From: Patescibacteria group bacterium
GTDB lineage: Bacteria > Patescibacteriota > Patescibacteriia > Magasanikbacterales > GWA2-37-8
Direction of reading: 5' to 3'
Length of the DNA stretch: 52,445 nucleotides
Assembly (NCBI GenBank): GCA_028688375.1
Contig: JAQTYG010000007.1
Span: forward strand, 1 to 52,445
The notes under the pieces are model-generated. The model saw nothing but the letters and a program-made list of their open reading frames with translations, searched no databases and had not been told where the DNA came from. The number at the start of each line of letters is the position of its first letter. The stretch's first letter is position 1. Shown piece after piece: positions 25,337-34,131 of the stretch. The position numbers and the translations under genes were made by a program.

Positions 25337-25409
25337 AGCCGTCTCTCGGATTCGAACCGAGGACCTTCACTTTACAAAAGTGTTGCTCTGCCAGCTGAGC
25401 TAAGACGGC
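25337..25409 (-). tRNA. tRNA-Thr(TGT)
   Basis: GCCGTCT/AGACGGC acceptor; anticodon loop TTTGTAA; T-arm CTCGGTTCGAATCCGAG. Confidence 0.92.
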
Positions 25410-25446
25410 ACGGCGCATTTTTAGCATTAAAACACATGCGAGGCAT

Positions 25447-25475
25447 AATATACCATATTTTCACGTTATAGTCAA
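25447..25475 (-). promoter_or_regulatory. Promoter of the tRNA-Thr/tRNA-Tyr cluster (TTGACT-N17-TATATT)
   Basis: Minus strand TTGACTataacgtgaaaatatggTATATT. Confidence 0.8.
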
Positions 25476-25517
25476 TCCCTCACTCCGCCCGCATTTTATA
25501 CCAGACTGGGTGAGGGG
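25476..25517. repeat. CCCTCAC...GTGAGGGG hairpin adjacent to the tRNA-Thr promoter
   Basis: tccctcactccgcccgcattttataccagactgggtgagggg. Confidence 0.7.
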
Positions 25518-25560
25518 CCCGGTCTACGAGCGATTCCAGGGCTTTAACCGCTAAACAAAT

Positions 25561-25581
25561 CGCCCCGCACGATGCGGGGCG
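25561..25581 (-). terminator. Terminator of the large surface protein gene
   Basis: cgccccgcacgatgcggggcg hairpin. Confidence 0.75.
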
Positions 25582-25605
25582 ATATTTACTTCTTTTTCCT
25601 CTATT

Positions 25606-28600
25606 TTATCCCTGCGTCTTATCCGTCAACGCCTTGATCTCGGCGGTGATGGTGGCGCCCTTGGTCATGCCCTCAATGGCTGAGGCCGAGAGGGTGCGGA
25701 TGAACTTGGTCTGGAAGCCGTTGGCGGTTAAGCCGGCGGCGGTGACTTCCCGGAGCTGGTTGTCGGTGTCCACGTAGTAAGTGACGGTGCCGACTTTAAT
25801 CAGCATGCCCGGATGGGGTTTGGCCGTGGTGACATCGGTGCCACGATTGACGTAATGGGGCCAGAACGGATCGGCGACGGTCATGACCTTGTAAGCGGCG
25901 CCATAGAGCGAGGTGGCCAGGGCCGGGGTGATTTTAGCCAACTTGTTGCTCGGTTCCACGACGTACAATTGGTCGGAGGAGGCGCGTTTAACCACGTAAG
26001 AACCCGGGTGGTAGTTGACCGCGGCCGGATAGGAGATTGGGACATTCAATGAGTCAAAACAGGTTTGAGAGATGGTCTGATATCCGCCATAGGTCGGGCG
26101 CCAGGATTTAAACTCATCGCCGGAGGGGAAGTAGAGAATCTTTAAGGCGCTGTTCACGGCGTAGATGGCCGGTTTGCCGGATACTTTGACCATGTCGCCA
26201 GCCACTAAGGTCGGACAGCCCACGCCACCGGCCGGCGGAGCGACCACATCACCGGTGATGTTCTTGGTCAGGGTGACGGTTTGGACGGCGGAGTCGCCAC
26301 CGGAAGCAGAACGGAATTTAACATAAATGGTCTTGGCGCCATTGCCCGCGGACAAGGTGAAGGACTTGGAAGCGGCGTAGGTCTCCCAGGTACCGCCGGC
26401 GAAGGCGGAATTTTCCGAGATGGCCACCAGGGAAGCGTTAGTCGCGCTGAGCAACAGGGTTACGGCCGGAGTGGTCACGGTGGTGCCACCGCTAACGGTG
26501 ACCGCCGGACTGCCTAACACCGGGTAAGTGATATTGACACTGCCGCCGCCACCGGTGGTGCCGGAGCCGGTGCCGCCGGCGGAGTAAGCGGTGCCATAGA
26601 AGGACGCGGTGTCTGAACCGGTATCAGTGCTGTCTTTGGAATCAGTGTAAGCCAGGGTGAGCGCGCCGGAACCGGATACTTGCAAGGTGCCGTCATTGGC
26701 CGCGGCCACGGCGGCCACGCTGAACGGGATGGCGGCGCTGCGGAAGATGCCGGTATCAACGCCGGTTTCCGTTAAGGTTATGGCCTCGGAATCCGAGCGG
26801 GTGTTTTCCGTTAAGGTGATGGAAATGGTCTCCACCAAATTGGCGTACTTGTTCGCGTCTTGTTCTTCCACTGTCACATAGGCGGAGTTGGTGCCAGTGT
26901 TCAACAAGGCCACTTCCGTGCCGGAACTGTCGGTGATTTTGGATGATTCGTGGGTGTGGATAATGACACCGAGTTCCGTGGTGGTGGCGTTGTTGTTGTA
27001 GGTGCCGGCGGCGTACAACAGCCCATCGGCAAACAAGGTGGTGGTGCCGTTGTTGGTGAAGGCGCCGGTGGAGGTGGTTTGCAGACCGAGCATGTAGATG
27101 CCGGAACCCAGGGTCAGGTCATAGTAGGAGGCGACCGTGGTGGTGACCGGGCCGGAACCGGTGTAGCGGACATCGGAAGTGCCCGGAGTGAAAGTGCCGG
27201 TCTTGATGAACGGCGTGCCATTGGCCGGCAGAGTGAGGTCGTAGGAACCACCAGTCAAGGTCTTGCCGGTATTAATGGTCATGGTGTTGGAACTGGTGAC
27301 ATTGCCGGCTAAAGTAACCGTGCCGGCGATGACCGTGGCGTAAAGCGTGGTGTTGCCGGTGCCACCGAGGGTTTTAGCCGTACCGGTTAAAGTGGTGGTA
27401 CCCGAAGTCTGGGTGATGGTACCCGAGTTGCCGATATTACCGGCGGCCACTAAGTCATAGGTGGATAGAGCCAGCGATCCGCCGGAGTTGACGGTTAAGT
27501 CATTGGTAGTCGTGGCCGAGTTCCCCAAAGTACCGGCCGTATTTACAATCAAATTGTAATACGTGGTGGAGGCGATGGTGGCCGAAGTGGCGCCAGCGTA
27601 AACCACCGTGGAGGTGGAACAGGTAAAGGTGCCGTTCTTAATTAGCGGTACGCCGGTCGCCTTAGACAGGACGATGTTGTAGGTGGCCGCGTCCAGGGTG
27701 CCGTTAACCGGAATCGTGAGGACATTGGTGGTGGTGACGTTGCCGGATAACGTGGCCGTGGAACTGACGGTGAGGTTGTAGTAAGTTCCGGTGGCCACGG
27801 CGTTAACAGCGCCTTCGTAATAGACCAAGGAGGTGGAGGCGGAGAAACTGCCGGTGCCGTTAATGACGAACGGCGCGCCAGAAGCCGCGATTAATTTAAT
27901 AGTACCGGCTCCACCGTTCAGGGAACTGCCGGTGTTGATGGTTAAGTAAGTAGTGGAAGTAACATCGCCCAGGAGGGTGGTGGAACCGCCGATGACCAGG
28001 TTATACAGGTCGGTGATACCGGTACCGCCGAGGGTTTTGCTGGCGCCGGTTGTTCTAACCGTACCGCCAGTTTGAATGATAGACCCGGAGTTCACGACAT
28101 TGCCGGCAGCGGCCAAATCGTAGGTAGATAAATTCAACGACATGCCGGAATTGACAGTCAAGTCACCGGTAGTGGTAACGCTGGCGCCTAAAGTACCGAC
28201 GGTGTTAACGGTCAAACCATAATAGGCTCCGCCCGGAATAGTCGCGTCAGTCGCCCCGGAGAAAATCACCAAGGACGTGGCCGGGGTAAAGGTGCCGGTT
28301 CTGACCAGCGGTGAGCCGGTGGCTTTGGTTAAAAGAATGTTGTAAGCGCCACCACCAACTAATTCTTTATTGGCGCTAATAGTCAAAATATTGGTCGTGG
28401 TCACGCTACCGGCCAAAGTGGTAGTCGCGCCGGAAATGGTTAGGTTAAACAAGGTGGTGTTACCGGTTCCGCCCAAAGTAGCATTGGCGCCACTCATGGT
28501 AACTGTGCCAGACGCTTCCTGCGTGGTCGTACCGGAATTGGCAAGATTGCCGGATAAGGCTAAATCATAAGTGGACAGAGCCATGGTGGCGTTGGCATTG

Positions 28601-30297
28601 ACGGTTAAATTATTGCCCACGGTCAAATTCGCGCTGGGGGTAGCCGTGCCGGCGCCAATGGTTAAATTATAATAAGTGGAAGAAGCGAGAGTGGCGCTGG
28701 AGTTGGTATACATGACATTGGAAGTGGACGCGGTGAAAAGCGCGCCGGTTTTATCCAATGGCGTACCGGTGCCGGGCAGAGTCAAGGTGAAATTCCCCGC
28801 CACTAATTCTCTATCAGCGCTGATTTTTAATTGATTAGTCGTGGTCACGTTACCGGCCAAAGTAGTGGTCGCGCCTTGGATAGTCAAGTTGTAGAGTGTG
28901 GTATTACCGGTACCGCCCAAAGTGACGTTCACGCCGTACATGGTAACCAAACCACTGGCCGCTTGAGTAATAGTGCCGGAATTGGCGATACTGCTGGACG
29001 CCACAAAATTATAGGTGGACAAAGCCAGCGATTTGCCGGAATTGACCGTTAAATTACCGGTGGTGGTCGCGCTATTCCCCAAAGTACCGGCAGTATTAAC
29101 TATCAAGTTGTAGTAGGTGGTAGAAGCAATCGTGGCCGAGGTGCTGCCGGAGTAAACCACGGTAGAAGCGGAACAGGTGAAAGTACCGTTCTTAATCAAT
29201 GGCACACCGCTTTCTTTCGTCAACACGATGTTGTAAGAAGCAGCGTCAAGTGTGCCGTTAACCGGAATGGTCAGGACATTGGTGGTGGTAACATGGCCGG
29301 AAAGCGTGGCAGTGGAACTGACGGTCAGGTTGTAGTAAGTTCCGGTAGCCACGGCATTGACGGCGCCTTCATAATAAACCAAGGAAGTGGAGGCGGAGAA
29401 ACTGCCGGTGCCGTTAATCACAAACGGCGCGCCTGAGGTCTTGGTTAATTTGATGGTGCCGGCTCCGCCGACCAGGGAACTGCCGGTGTTAATCGTTAAA
29501 ACATTGGTGGAGGTAACATCACCCAAAATGGTGGTGGAACCGCCGATGATCAGGTTGTAGAGGTCGGTAATGCCGGTGCCGCCGAGGGTTTTGCTGGCGC
29601 CGGTTGTTCTGACTGAACCACCGGTTTGAACGATAGCGCCGGAGTTTGATAAGTTACCGGCTAAGGCCAAACTGTTAGTACCCAAAATCAAAGTACCGCT
29701 AGAATTTATAGTTATGTCGCCGGTTGTAGTAACATCGCCGGTTACTGTGCGGTCGTTGTCAATAATCAAATTAGGAAACGCAAAACTCGTAAGAGCACTG
29801 GTGGTGACTACTATGGTCTTACTGGCGCCATAAAGTCTAATCGTCGGGCTCGATAATCCGACCCAAGTTCCCGTGGCAATAGTAAAGTTACCGCCTATAT
29901 TCCACACGCCGCTGCCGGTGGTGGAAACAGTACCGCCATTTTGCAAAAAATTGCCTGTGGAGGTGGCCGTGGCCGCGCCAATTGTGATTACTCCGGTGTA
30001 GTCGTTGTTGACGGTAATCGCGGCTGTTGTTGTCATGGTGGCGTCCCAAGTAGCGTAAGTGGTGGTAGCGGCGCCATCAAAAATCAAGTTGCTACCCGCA
30101 ACATCAGCACAAGGACCTTGAGACCCATCATCCCAATTTGTCGCCAAACTCATGAGATGGCTGGTAGAGGCAGTCCAAGTGCAATTCACCGCCTTGGCCG
30201 GCGCCGCATTAAATAAAAACCAGGCCCCGGCGATTAATACCGCCACCATGGCCAGACCGCTCCGGCGAAAGGAAAACATATTTTTTATGTTACTCAT
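25606..30297 (-). CDS. Large repeat-rich secreted/surface (S-layer-like) protein, 1563 aa
   Basis: Signal peptide; many TTTG(D/N)LTVNSG.../LGGTGxTxLYNLxIxGxTTxLxGxVTxTNxLTI repeats; distinct C-terminal domain. Confidence 0.9.
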   Translation of the reverse strand: MSNIKNMFSFRRSGLAMVAVLIAGAWFLFNAAPAKAVNCTWTASTSHLMSLATNWDDGSQGPCADVAGSNLIFDGAATTTYATWDATMTTTAAITVNNDYTGVITIGAATATSTGNFLQNGGTVSTTGSGVWNIGGNFTIATGTWVGLSSPTIRLYGASKTIVVTTSALTSFAFPNLIIDNDRTVTGDVTTTGDITINSSGTLILGTNSLALAGNLSNSGAIVQTGGSVRTTGASKTLGGTGITDLYNLIIGGSTTILGDVTSTNVLTINTGSSLVGGAGTIKLTKTSGAPFVINGTGSFSASTSLVYYEGAVNAVATGTYYNLTVSSTATLSGHVTTTNVLTIPVNGTLDAASYNIVLTKESGVPLIKNGTFTCSASTVVYSGSTSATIASTTYYNLIVNTAGTLGNSATTTGNLTVNSGKSLALSTYNFVASSSIANSGTITQAASGLVTMYGVNVTLGGTGNTTLYNLTIQGATTTLAGNVTTTNQLKISADRELVAGNFTLTLPGTGTPLDKTGALFTASTSNVMYTNSSATLASSTYYNLTIGAGTATPSANLTVGNNLTVNANATMALSTYDLALSGNLANSGTTTQEASGTVTMSGANATLGGTGNTTLFNLTISGATTTLAGSVTTTNILTISANKELVGGGAYNILLTKATGSPLVRTGTFTPATSLVIFSGATDATIPGGAYYGLTVNTVGTLGASVTTTGDLTVNSGMSLNLSTYDLAAAGNVVNSGSIIQTGGTVRTTGASKTLGGTGITDLYNLVIGGSTTLLGDVTSTTYLTINTGSSLNGGAGTIKLIAASGAPFVINGTGSFSASTSLVYYEGAVNAVATGTYYNLTVSSTATLSGNVTTTNVLTIPVNGTLDAATYNIVLSKATGVPLIKNGTFTCSTSTVVYAGATSATIASTTYYNLIVNTAGTLGNSATTTNDLTVNSGGSLALSTYDLVAAGNIGNSGTITQTSGTTTLTGTAKTLGGTGNTTLYATVIAGTVTLAGNVTSSNTMTINTGKTLTGGSYDLTLPANGTPFIKTGTFTPGTSDVRYTGSGPVTTTVASYYDLTLGSGIYMLGLQTTSTGAFTNNGTTTLFADGLLYAAGTYNNNATTTELGVIIHTHESSKITDSSGTEVALLNTGTNSAYVTVEEQDANKYANLVETISITLTENTRSDSEAITLTETGVDTGIFRSAAIPFSVAAVAAANDGTLQVSGSGALTLAYTDSKDSTDTGSDTASFYGTAYSAGGTGSGTTGGGGSVNITYPVLGSPAVTVSGGTTVTTPAVTLLLSATNASLVAISENSAFAGGTWETYAASKSFTLSAGNGAKTIYVKFRSASGGDSAVQTVTLTKNITGDVVAPPAGGVGCPTLVAGDMVKVSGKPAIYAVNSALKILYFPSGDEFKSWRPTYGGYQTISQTCFDSLNVPISYPAAVNYHPGSYVVKRASSDQLYVVEPSNKLAKITPALATSLYGAAYKVMTVADPFWPHYVNRGTDVTTAKPHPGMLIKVGTVTYYVDTDNQLREVTAAGLTANGFQTKFIRTLSASAIEGMTKGATITAEIKALTDKTQG

Positions 30298-30499
30298 ATT
30301 AAATAAGAGTTTATTAATAAATTATTTATTTTTAAAATTAAGTTTTATTTCCTATAGGCATTATATATATAAAAATATTACAAAAAATGATTTTTGTTTT
30401 GAAAAACTACGAAATTTTTCGCAAAGAATTTCTCACCGTTATATTATAGCACATTTTTCGCCTTATTTTAAGGGGCTGTGGATAAGTGACAACGAAACT

Positions 30500-30645
30500 C
30501 CTGCAGGAGTTTCGTTGTCATCCTGCCTGCCCGCCTCTGGCGGGAGCGAACCGCGTCAAAGCGGTGAGCCGAAGGATCCCTTGGGCGATTTCGAAGGGAT
30601 TCTTCGGTCTCCGCCAGCCGGCGAATCCCTCAGAATGACAAAAAC
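30500..30645. repeat. Composite GTCATCCTG...CAGAATGAC palindromic repeat
   Basis: gtcatcctgcctgcccgcctctggcgggag...gggattcttcggtc...cagaatgac; similar units at ~37310-37400 and 43200-43410. Confidence 0.65.
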
Positions 30646-30646
30646 A

Positions 30647-30673
30647 AAATAGGCCCCTAGAAGGGGTCTATTT
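30647..30673 (-). terminator. Terminator downstream of tRNA-Thr(GGT)
   Basis: AAATAGACCCCTtctAGGGGCCTATTT. Confidence 0.75.
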
Positions 30674-30674
30674 G

Positions 30675-30747
30675 AGCCGTTGAGCGGATTTGAACCGCTG
30701 ACCTACTCCTTACCATGGAGTTGCTCTACCAACTGAGCTACAACGGC
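30675..30747 (-). tRNA. tRNA-Thr(GGT)
   Basis: GCCGTTG/CAACGGC acceptor; ACTCC ATGGTAA GGAGT anticodon arm; T-arm AGCGGTTCAAATCCGCT. Confidence 0.93.
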
Positions 30748-30774
30748 GAATTTTTAAACAAGGTATTCTACCAA

Positions 30775-30842
30775 TCCCGACGTCCGCCTTTAAGCGGAGT
30801 CGGGACCCCGACCTCCGACTTTACGTCGGAGCGTCGAGGCTG
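30775..30842. repeat. Palindromic repeat copy related to the one in dnaK
   Basis: tcccgacgtccgcctttaagcggagtcgggaccccgacctccgactttacgtcggagcgtcgaggctg. Confidence 0.6.
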
Positions 30843-30884
30843 AGTTTACCCCGCAGCGTCCCGCTCAGCAGGACTGCTTCGGGG

Positions 30885-31790
30885 CTACAACGGCATCTTC
30901 TCTATCTTTTCCTTAAACTCATTTAGCTTGTGATTTTCCGGGTTTACCAGGCGGAGTTCCTCAAAATTCTTTTCCGCCAGCGTTTTATTCCCGCATATTA
31001 TAGCAGTTTCTATTAACAAGTCAAGATACTTGGGGTTCTTGGGTTCCAGCTCCACCGCCTGGGCGATGGCCTCCAGCGCGATATCCGGCTGGTCGCTTTT
31101 TCGCAATAATTCCGCCAGATGATAAAACCGCGGAGAGAGCGAATCGTTAATTACTGTCGCCTGTTCATAATATTGGATCGCCTCTTCGGTCCTCCCCCGC
31201 TCTTCGGCAATTTCACCCAATTTTACCAATAAATTATCGTCCGACGGCAACAATTTGCTCAAAAAAGCATAGGTCTGAAAAGCTTCGTCCACCGCCCCTT
31301 TGGCCATGTAAGTATCGGCCAAACCGCGGTAAGCCGGCACGGATTTTTTATCCAATTTAATGGCGGCGATATATAGCTCCTCGGCTTTGTCAAAATTACT
31401 TTGCAAAACATGATTTTCCGCCTGCTGTAGCAACTCGCCGATCTGATATTCTTTTTCTCCGGCCGGCATGGCTTTTACTTTTGTTCGGTGCTTCAATAAT
31501 TCTTCGTAATGCAAAAGTTTTTCTATTCGGCCGACATAGACCCGAAATTTCGCTTGCAATTTGCCCCACAGATCAACCAACGGAACCATTTTTTCCGCCC
31601 AAATTTTTTCCGCTTTTTTCCCGCGAGCTTCCAGCCGTCGGCTCAACAGCTCGCGCTTCTTTTTATTTTCCTGCTCTTCGGATAAATTATCCAAATCAAG
31701 ATTGGCCACTTGCGGAAATTTCCGCGTGGCAACCACCGCGACCACGACGAGCGCGGTGACAATAATGGCAAGAAAAATAAAATTATACAT
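30885..31790 (-). CDS. TPR-repeat membrane-anchored protein
   Basis: N-term TM; TPR pattern AYRGLADTYMAKGAVDEAFQTYAFLSKLLPSDDNLLVKLGEIAEERGRTEEAIQYYEQA. Confidence 0.85.
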   Translation of the reverse strand: MYNFIFLAIIVTALVVVAVVATRKFPQVANLDLDNLSEEQENKKKRELLSRRLEARGKKAEKIWAEKMVPLVDLWGKLQAKFRVYVGRIEKLLHYEELLKHRTKVKAMPAGEKEYQIGELLQQAENHVLQSNFDKAEELYIAAIKLDKKSVPAYRGLADTYMAKGAVDEAFQTYAFLSKLLPSDDNLLVKLGEIAEERGRTEEAIQYYEQATVINDSLSPRFYHLAELLRKSDQPDIALEAIAQAVELEPKNPKYLDLLIETAIICGNKTLAEKNFEELRLVNPENHKLNEFKEKIEKMPL

Positions 31791-31792
31791 AT

Positions 31793-32557
31793 TTACGCTT
31801 TGGCTAATTCACCGGCGCGTTTGATGATCTCGCTGAAACTATCCAGCTGGGCCGAGGCATGGCCGATCAACACACCATCGGTCAGCGGACCGATTAAATA
31901 GTCCGCCACGTTGGCCGGTCGGACACTGCCGCCGTAAAGAATTTTGCAATCCACTTTAGGCAAAAGCGCGGTGACAATTTTAGAAATTTTTCCATGCATG
32001 CGCTCGGCCTCGCCCGGGGCGCAAGCGTCACCGGTGCCAATGGCCCAAACCGGTTCATAGGCGATAAAAATTTTCGCGTCGGCGCCCACGGCTAATTTAT
32101 CCAAAGCGGAACGCAATTGAATTTCCACCACTTCTTCGGTTTTGTCCGCTCGGCGTTCCTCGGCGGTTTCGCCGACGCAAATTACCGGCGTTAAACCGAC
32201 CGCCAAAGCCGCTTCCAATTTTTGCCGTACTTCGTGATTGGTTTCGTTAAAAATATGACGCCGTTCAGAATGACCGATTAACGCGTATTCACAGCCGGCT
32301 TCTTTAAACATATTGACCGATACCTCGCCGGTAAAACCGCCTTTATCCACCCAATAGGCGTTTTGCGCGCCGACGGCCAAACCGACGTCTTTCAACACTT
32401 GCCCAACCGGATAAAGCGCCAAAGCGCTGGGGAAAACGGCAATTTTGATTTGCTCCGAATTTTTTTTGGCTTGAGCCGCCAGCGCGTTGGCCAAAATATT
32501 GCTCTCGTCAAAATCAAGATACATTTTCCAGTTGGCAAAAAGATGGATGGTTTTCAT
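31793..32557 (-). CDS. tpiA: Triosephosphate isomerase
   Basis: FANWKMY; ALIGHSERR; AYEPVWAIGTG; ILYGGSVRPAN. Confidence 0.97.
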   Translation of the reverse strand: MKTIHLFANWKMYLDFDESNILANALAAQAKKNSEQIKIAVFPSALALYPVGQVLKDVGLAVGAQNAYWVDKGGFTGEVSVNMFKEAGCEYALIGHSERRHIFNETNHEVRQKLEAALAVGLTPVICVGETAEERRADKTEEVVEIQLRSALDKLAVGADAKIFIAYEPVWAIGTGDACAPGEAERMHGKISKIVTALLPKVDCKILYGGSVRPANVADYLIGPLTDGVLIGHASAQLDSFSEIIKRAGELAKA

Positions 32558-32565
32558 ATTCGAAT

Positions 32566-32590
32566 GGATTCCCGCTTTCGCGGGAATGAC
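32566..32590. repeat. Palindromic repeat GGATTCCCGCTTTCGCGGGAATGAC
   Basis: Same family as 2717-2741. Confidence 0.85.
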
Positions 32591-32594
32591 AAGG

Positions 32595-33869
32595 TTAATT
32601 TAACAATTTGACAATTTTAGTCTTATCCAATGGGCTGATAACAGCCACTCGCGCTTGTTCCGGTTTAAAAATCTGCGCCGCGATTTTTTTGACTTCACCC
32701 AATGTTACTTTTTTTATTTTTTTAAGCGCCTCTTCATAAGTTTCCACTTTAGACGCGAACCAGAACTTTTCCGCAAACCAATCAGCTTGCGCGCTGGAAT
32801 CTTCCATTGTTAGGGCCAACGTGCCGGCCAAATTATTTTTAGCGTCTTCCAGTTCTTTTTTGGACACTAATTGCGCTGTTATTTTCGCACATTCGGCAAA
32901 AATTACATCAAAGGCCTGTTTGAGCCGGCCGACGTCCAAACCGGCGGAAATAGTTACGGCGCCAACATCTCGGTGGGCAAAAGAAGAGGCTCGGATGCGA
33001 TAGGCCAATCCCCTTTTTTCGCGCACTTCCACGAACAAACGCGAGCTCATACCGGCGCCTAAAATGGTCAGCATCACGGCGATGGCATAACGGCGCGGGT
33101 CGTTGTACTTCAACCCGGGAAAACCAATCAGCACATGCGCCTGGTCTATTTTTCTTTTTTGCGCGGATACTCTTTGCGCCAGAGATTTTTTTCCGGACCA
33201 ATTAAATTTAATATAATCATCTTTGCCGATTTTTGCCGTCGCCCGAGTCACGCCAAAATATTTTTGCGCTAATTTATTTATGTCTTTCCCGATATTGCCG
33301 GCGGCTACCAGCACCATATTGGCTGGCGCGTAGGCATCCTTGTAATATTTCCAAAGCTCGGCCCGGCTCATCTTTTTGATGCCGTTTATCGTGCCAGCGA
33401 TATCCCAGCCAAGCGGACGATCGCCGAACATCAGCGCGTCAAACAACCGGTCCACCGCCATGGAGGGATTATCTTCATACATTTTTATCTCTTCAATAAT
33501 CACGCCCTTTTCTTTGGCTATTTCTTCGGCCTCAAATTTAGAATTAAACAGCATGTCCGAAAGGATATCCAAAGCCAGTGCGCGTTTAGCGCCGTCAATT
33601 TTTATATAATAACCGGTATAATCTTTGTTGGTGAAAGCGTTGAATTGCGCCCCAACCGCGTCCAACTCGCGCGAAATATGCAAGGTGGTCGGTCGTTTGG
33701 CCGTGCCCTTAAACATTAGATGTTCCACAAAGTGCGAGGCGCCGTTTATCTTTTTATTTTCATAGCGCGAACCAACGGGCACCATCACCAAAAAAGTGGC
33801 CGCTTTGGTGCCACCAACAGGTACGGAGACAAAATTAAGCCCGTTTTTTAACGTTTTAACTTTCGGCAT
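32595..33869 (-). CDS. M16-family zinc peptidase
   Basis: HxxEH motif GASHFVEHLMFKGTAKRP. Confidence 0.95.
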   Translation of the reverse strand: MPKVKTLKNGLNFVSVPVGGTKAATFLVMVPVGSRYENKKINGASHFVEHLMFKGTAKRPTTLHISRELDAVGAQFNAFTNKDYTGYYIKIDGAKRALALDILSDMLFNSKFEAEEIAKEKGVIIEEIKMYEDNPSMAVDRLFDALMFGDRPLGWDIAGTINGIKKMSRAELWKYYKDAYAPANMVLVAAGNIGKDINKLAQKYFGVTRATAKIGKDDYIKFNWSGKKSLAQRVSAQKRKIDQAHVLIGFPGLKYNDPRRYAIAVMLTILGAGMSSRLFVEVREKRGLAYRIRASSFAHRDVGAVTISAGLDVGRLKQAFDVIFAECAKITAQLVSKKELEDAKNNLAGTLALTMEDSSAQADWFAEKFWFASKVETYEEALKKIKKVTLGEVKKIAAQIFKPEQARVAVISPLDKTKIVKLLN

Positions 33870-33872
33870 AAC

Positions 33873-34127
33873 TTATGATTGCAATGAAGGAAATTTTTTC
33901 TGTTCTTTCAAGCGTCGCAACAAATCTTTCGCGGCTTCGACTTCTCCTTCTTTTACGTTTGCTCTATACGGCAAATCGTACATCAACAATTCTTCCACCT
34001 TGGCTATGTGATCGTCCAAACTCATCGTGCTTTCCGCCTGTTCTAAAGCCGATGAATCTTGTCTGCCCGTATGAAACCGACTCAACAATTCTCCGCTCCT
34101 CTCCCCTCCTAAATTTTTATCTGGCAT
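33873..34127 (-). CDS. Hypothetical small protein
   Basis: ORF between glyS and the M16 peptidase gene, tightly packed. Confidence 0.6.
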   Translation of the reverse strand: MPDKNLGGERSGELLSRFHTGRQDSSALEQAESTMSLDDHIAKVEELLMYDLPYRANVKEGEVEAAKDLLRRLKEQKKFPSLQS

Positions 34128-34131
34128 ATAT

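Noticed and set aside
24974-25398. Plus-strand ORFs of 117-120 aa across 24974-25398
   Set aside because: They are antisense to the split tRNA-Tyr, the group I intron and tRNA-Thr; motifs such as RATCRARTDDLRFTCPTR and SLGFEPRTFTLQKCC are typical tRNA-antisense translations
26281-30216. Plus-strand ORFs opposite the giant gene
   Set aside because: Shadow ORFs in a low-complexity Thr/Gly-rich coding region; no initiation signals
25606-30297. CRISPR-like array from regular repeats
   Set aside because: Repeats are long, protein-coding, in frame and diverged; no short identical repeats with unique spacers, no cas genes
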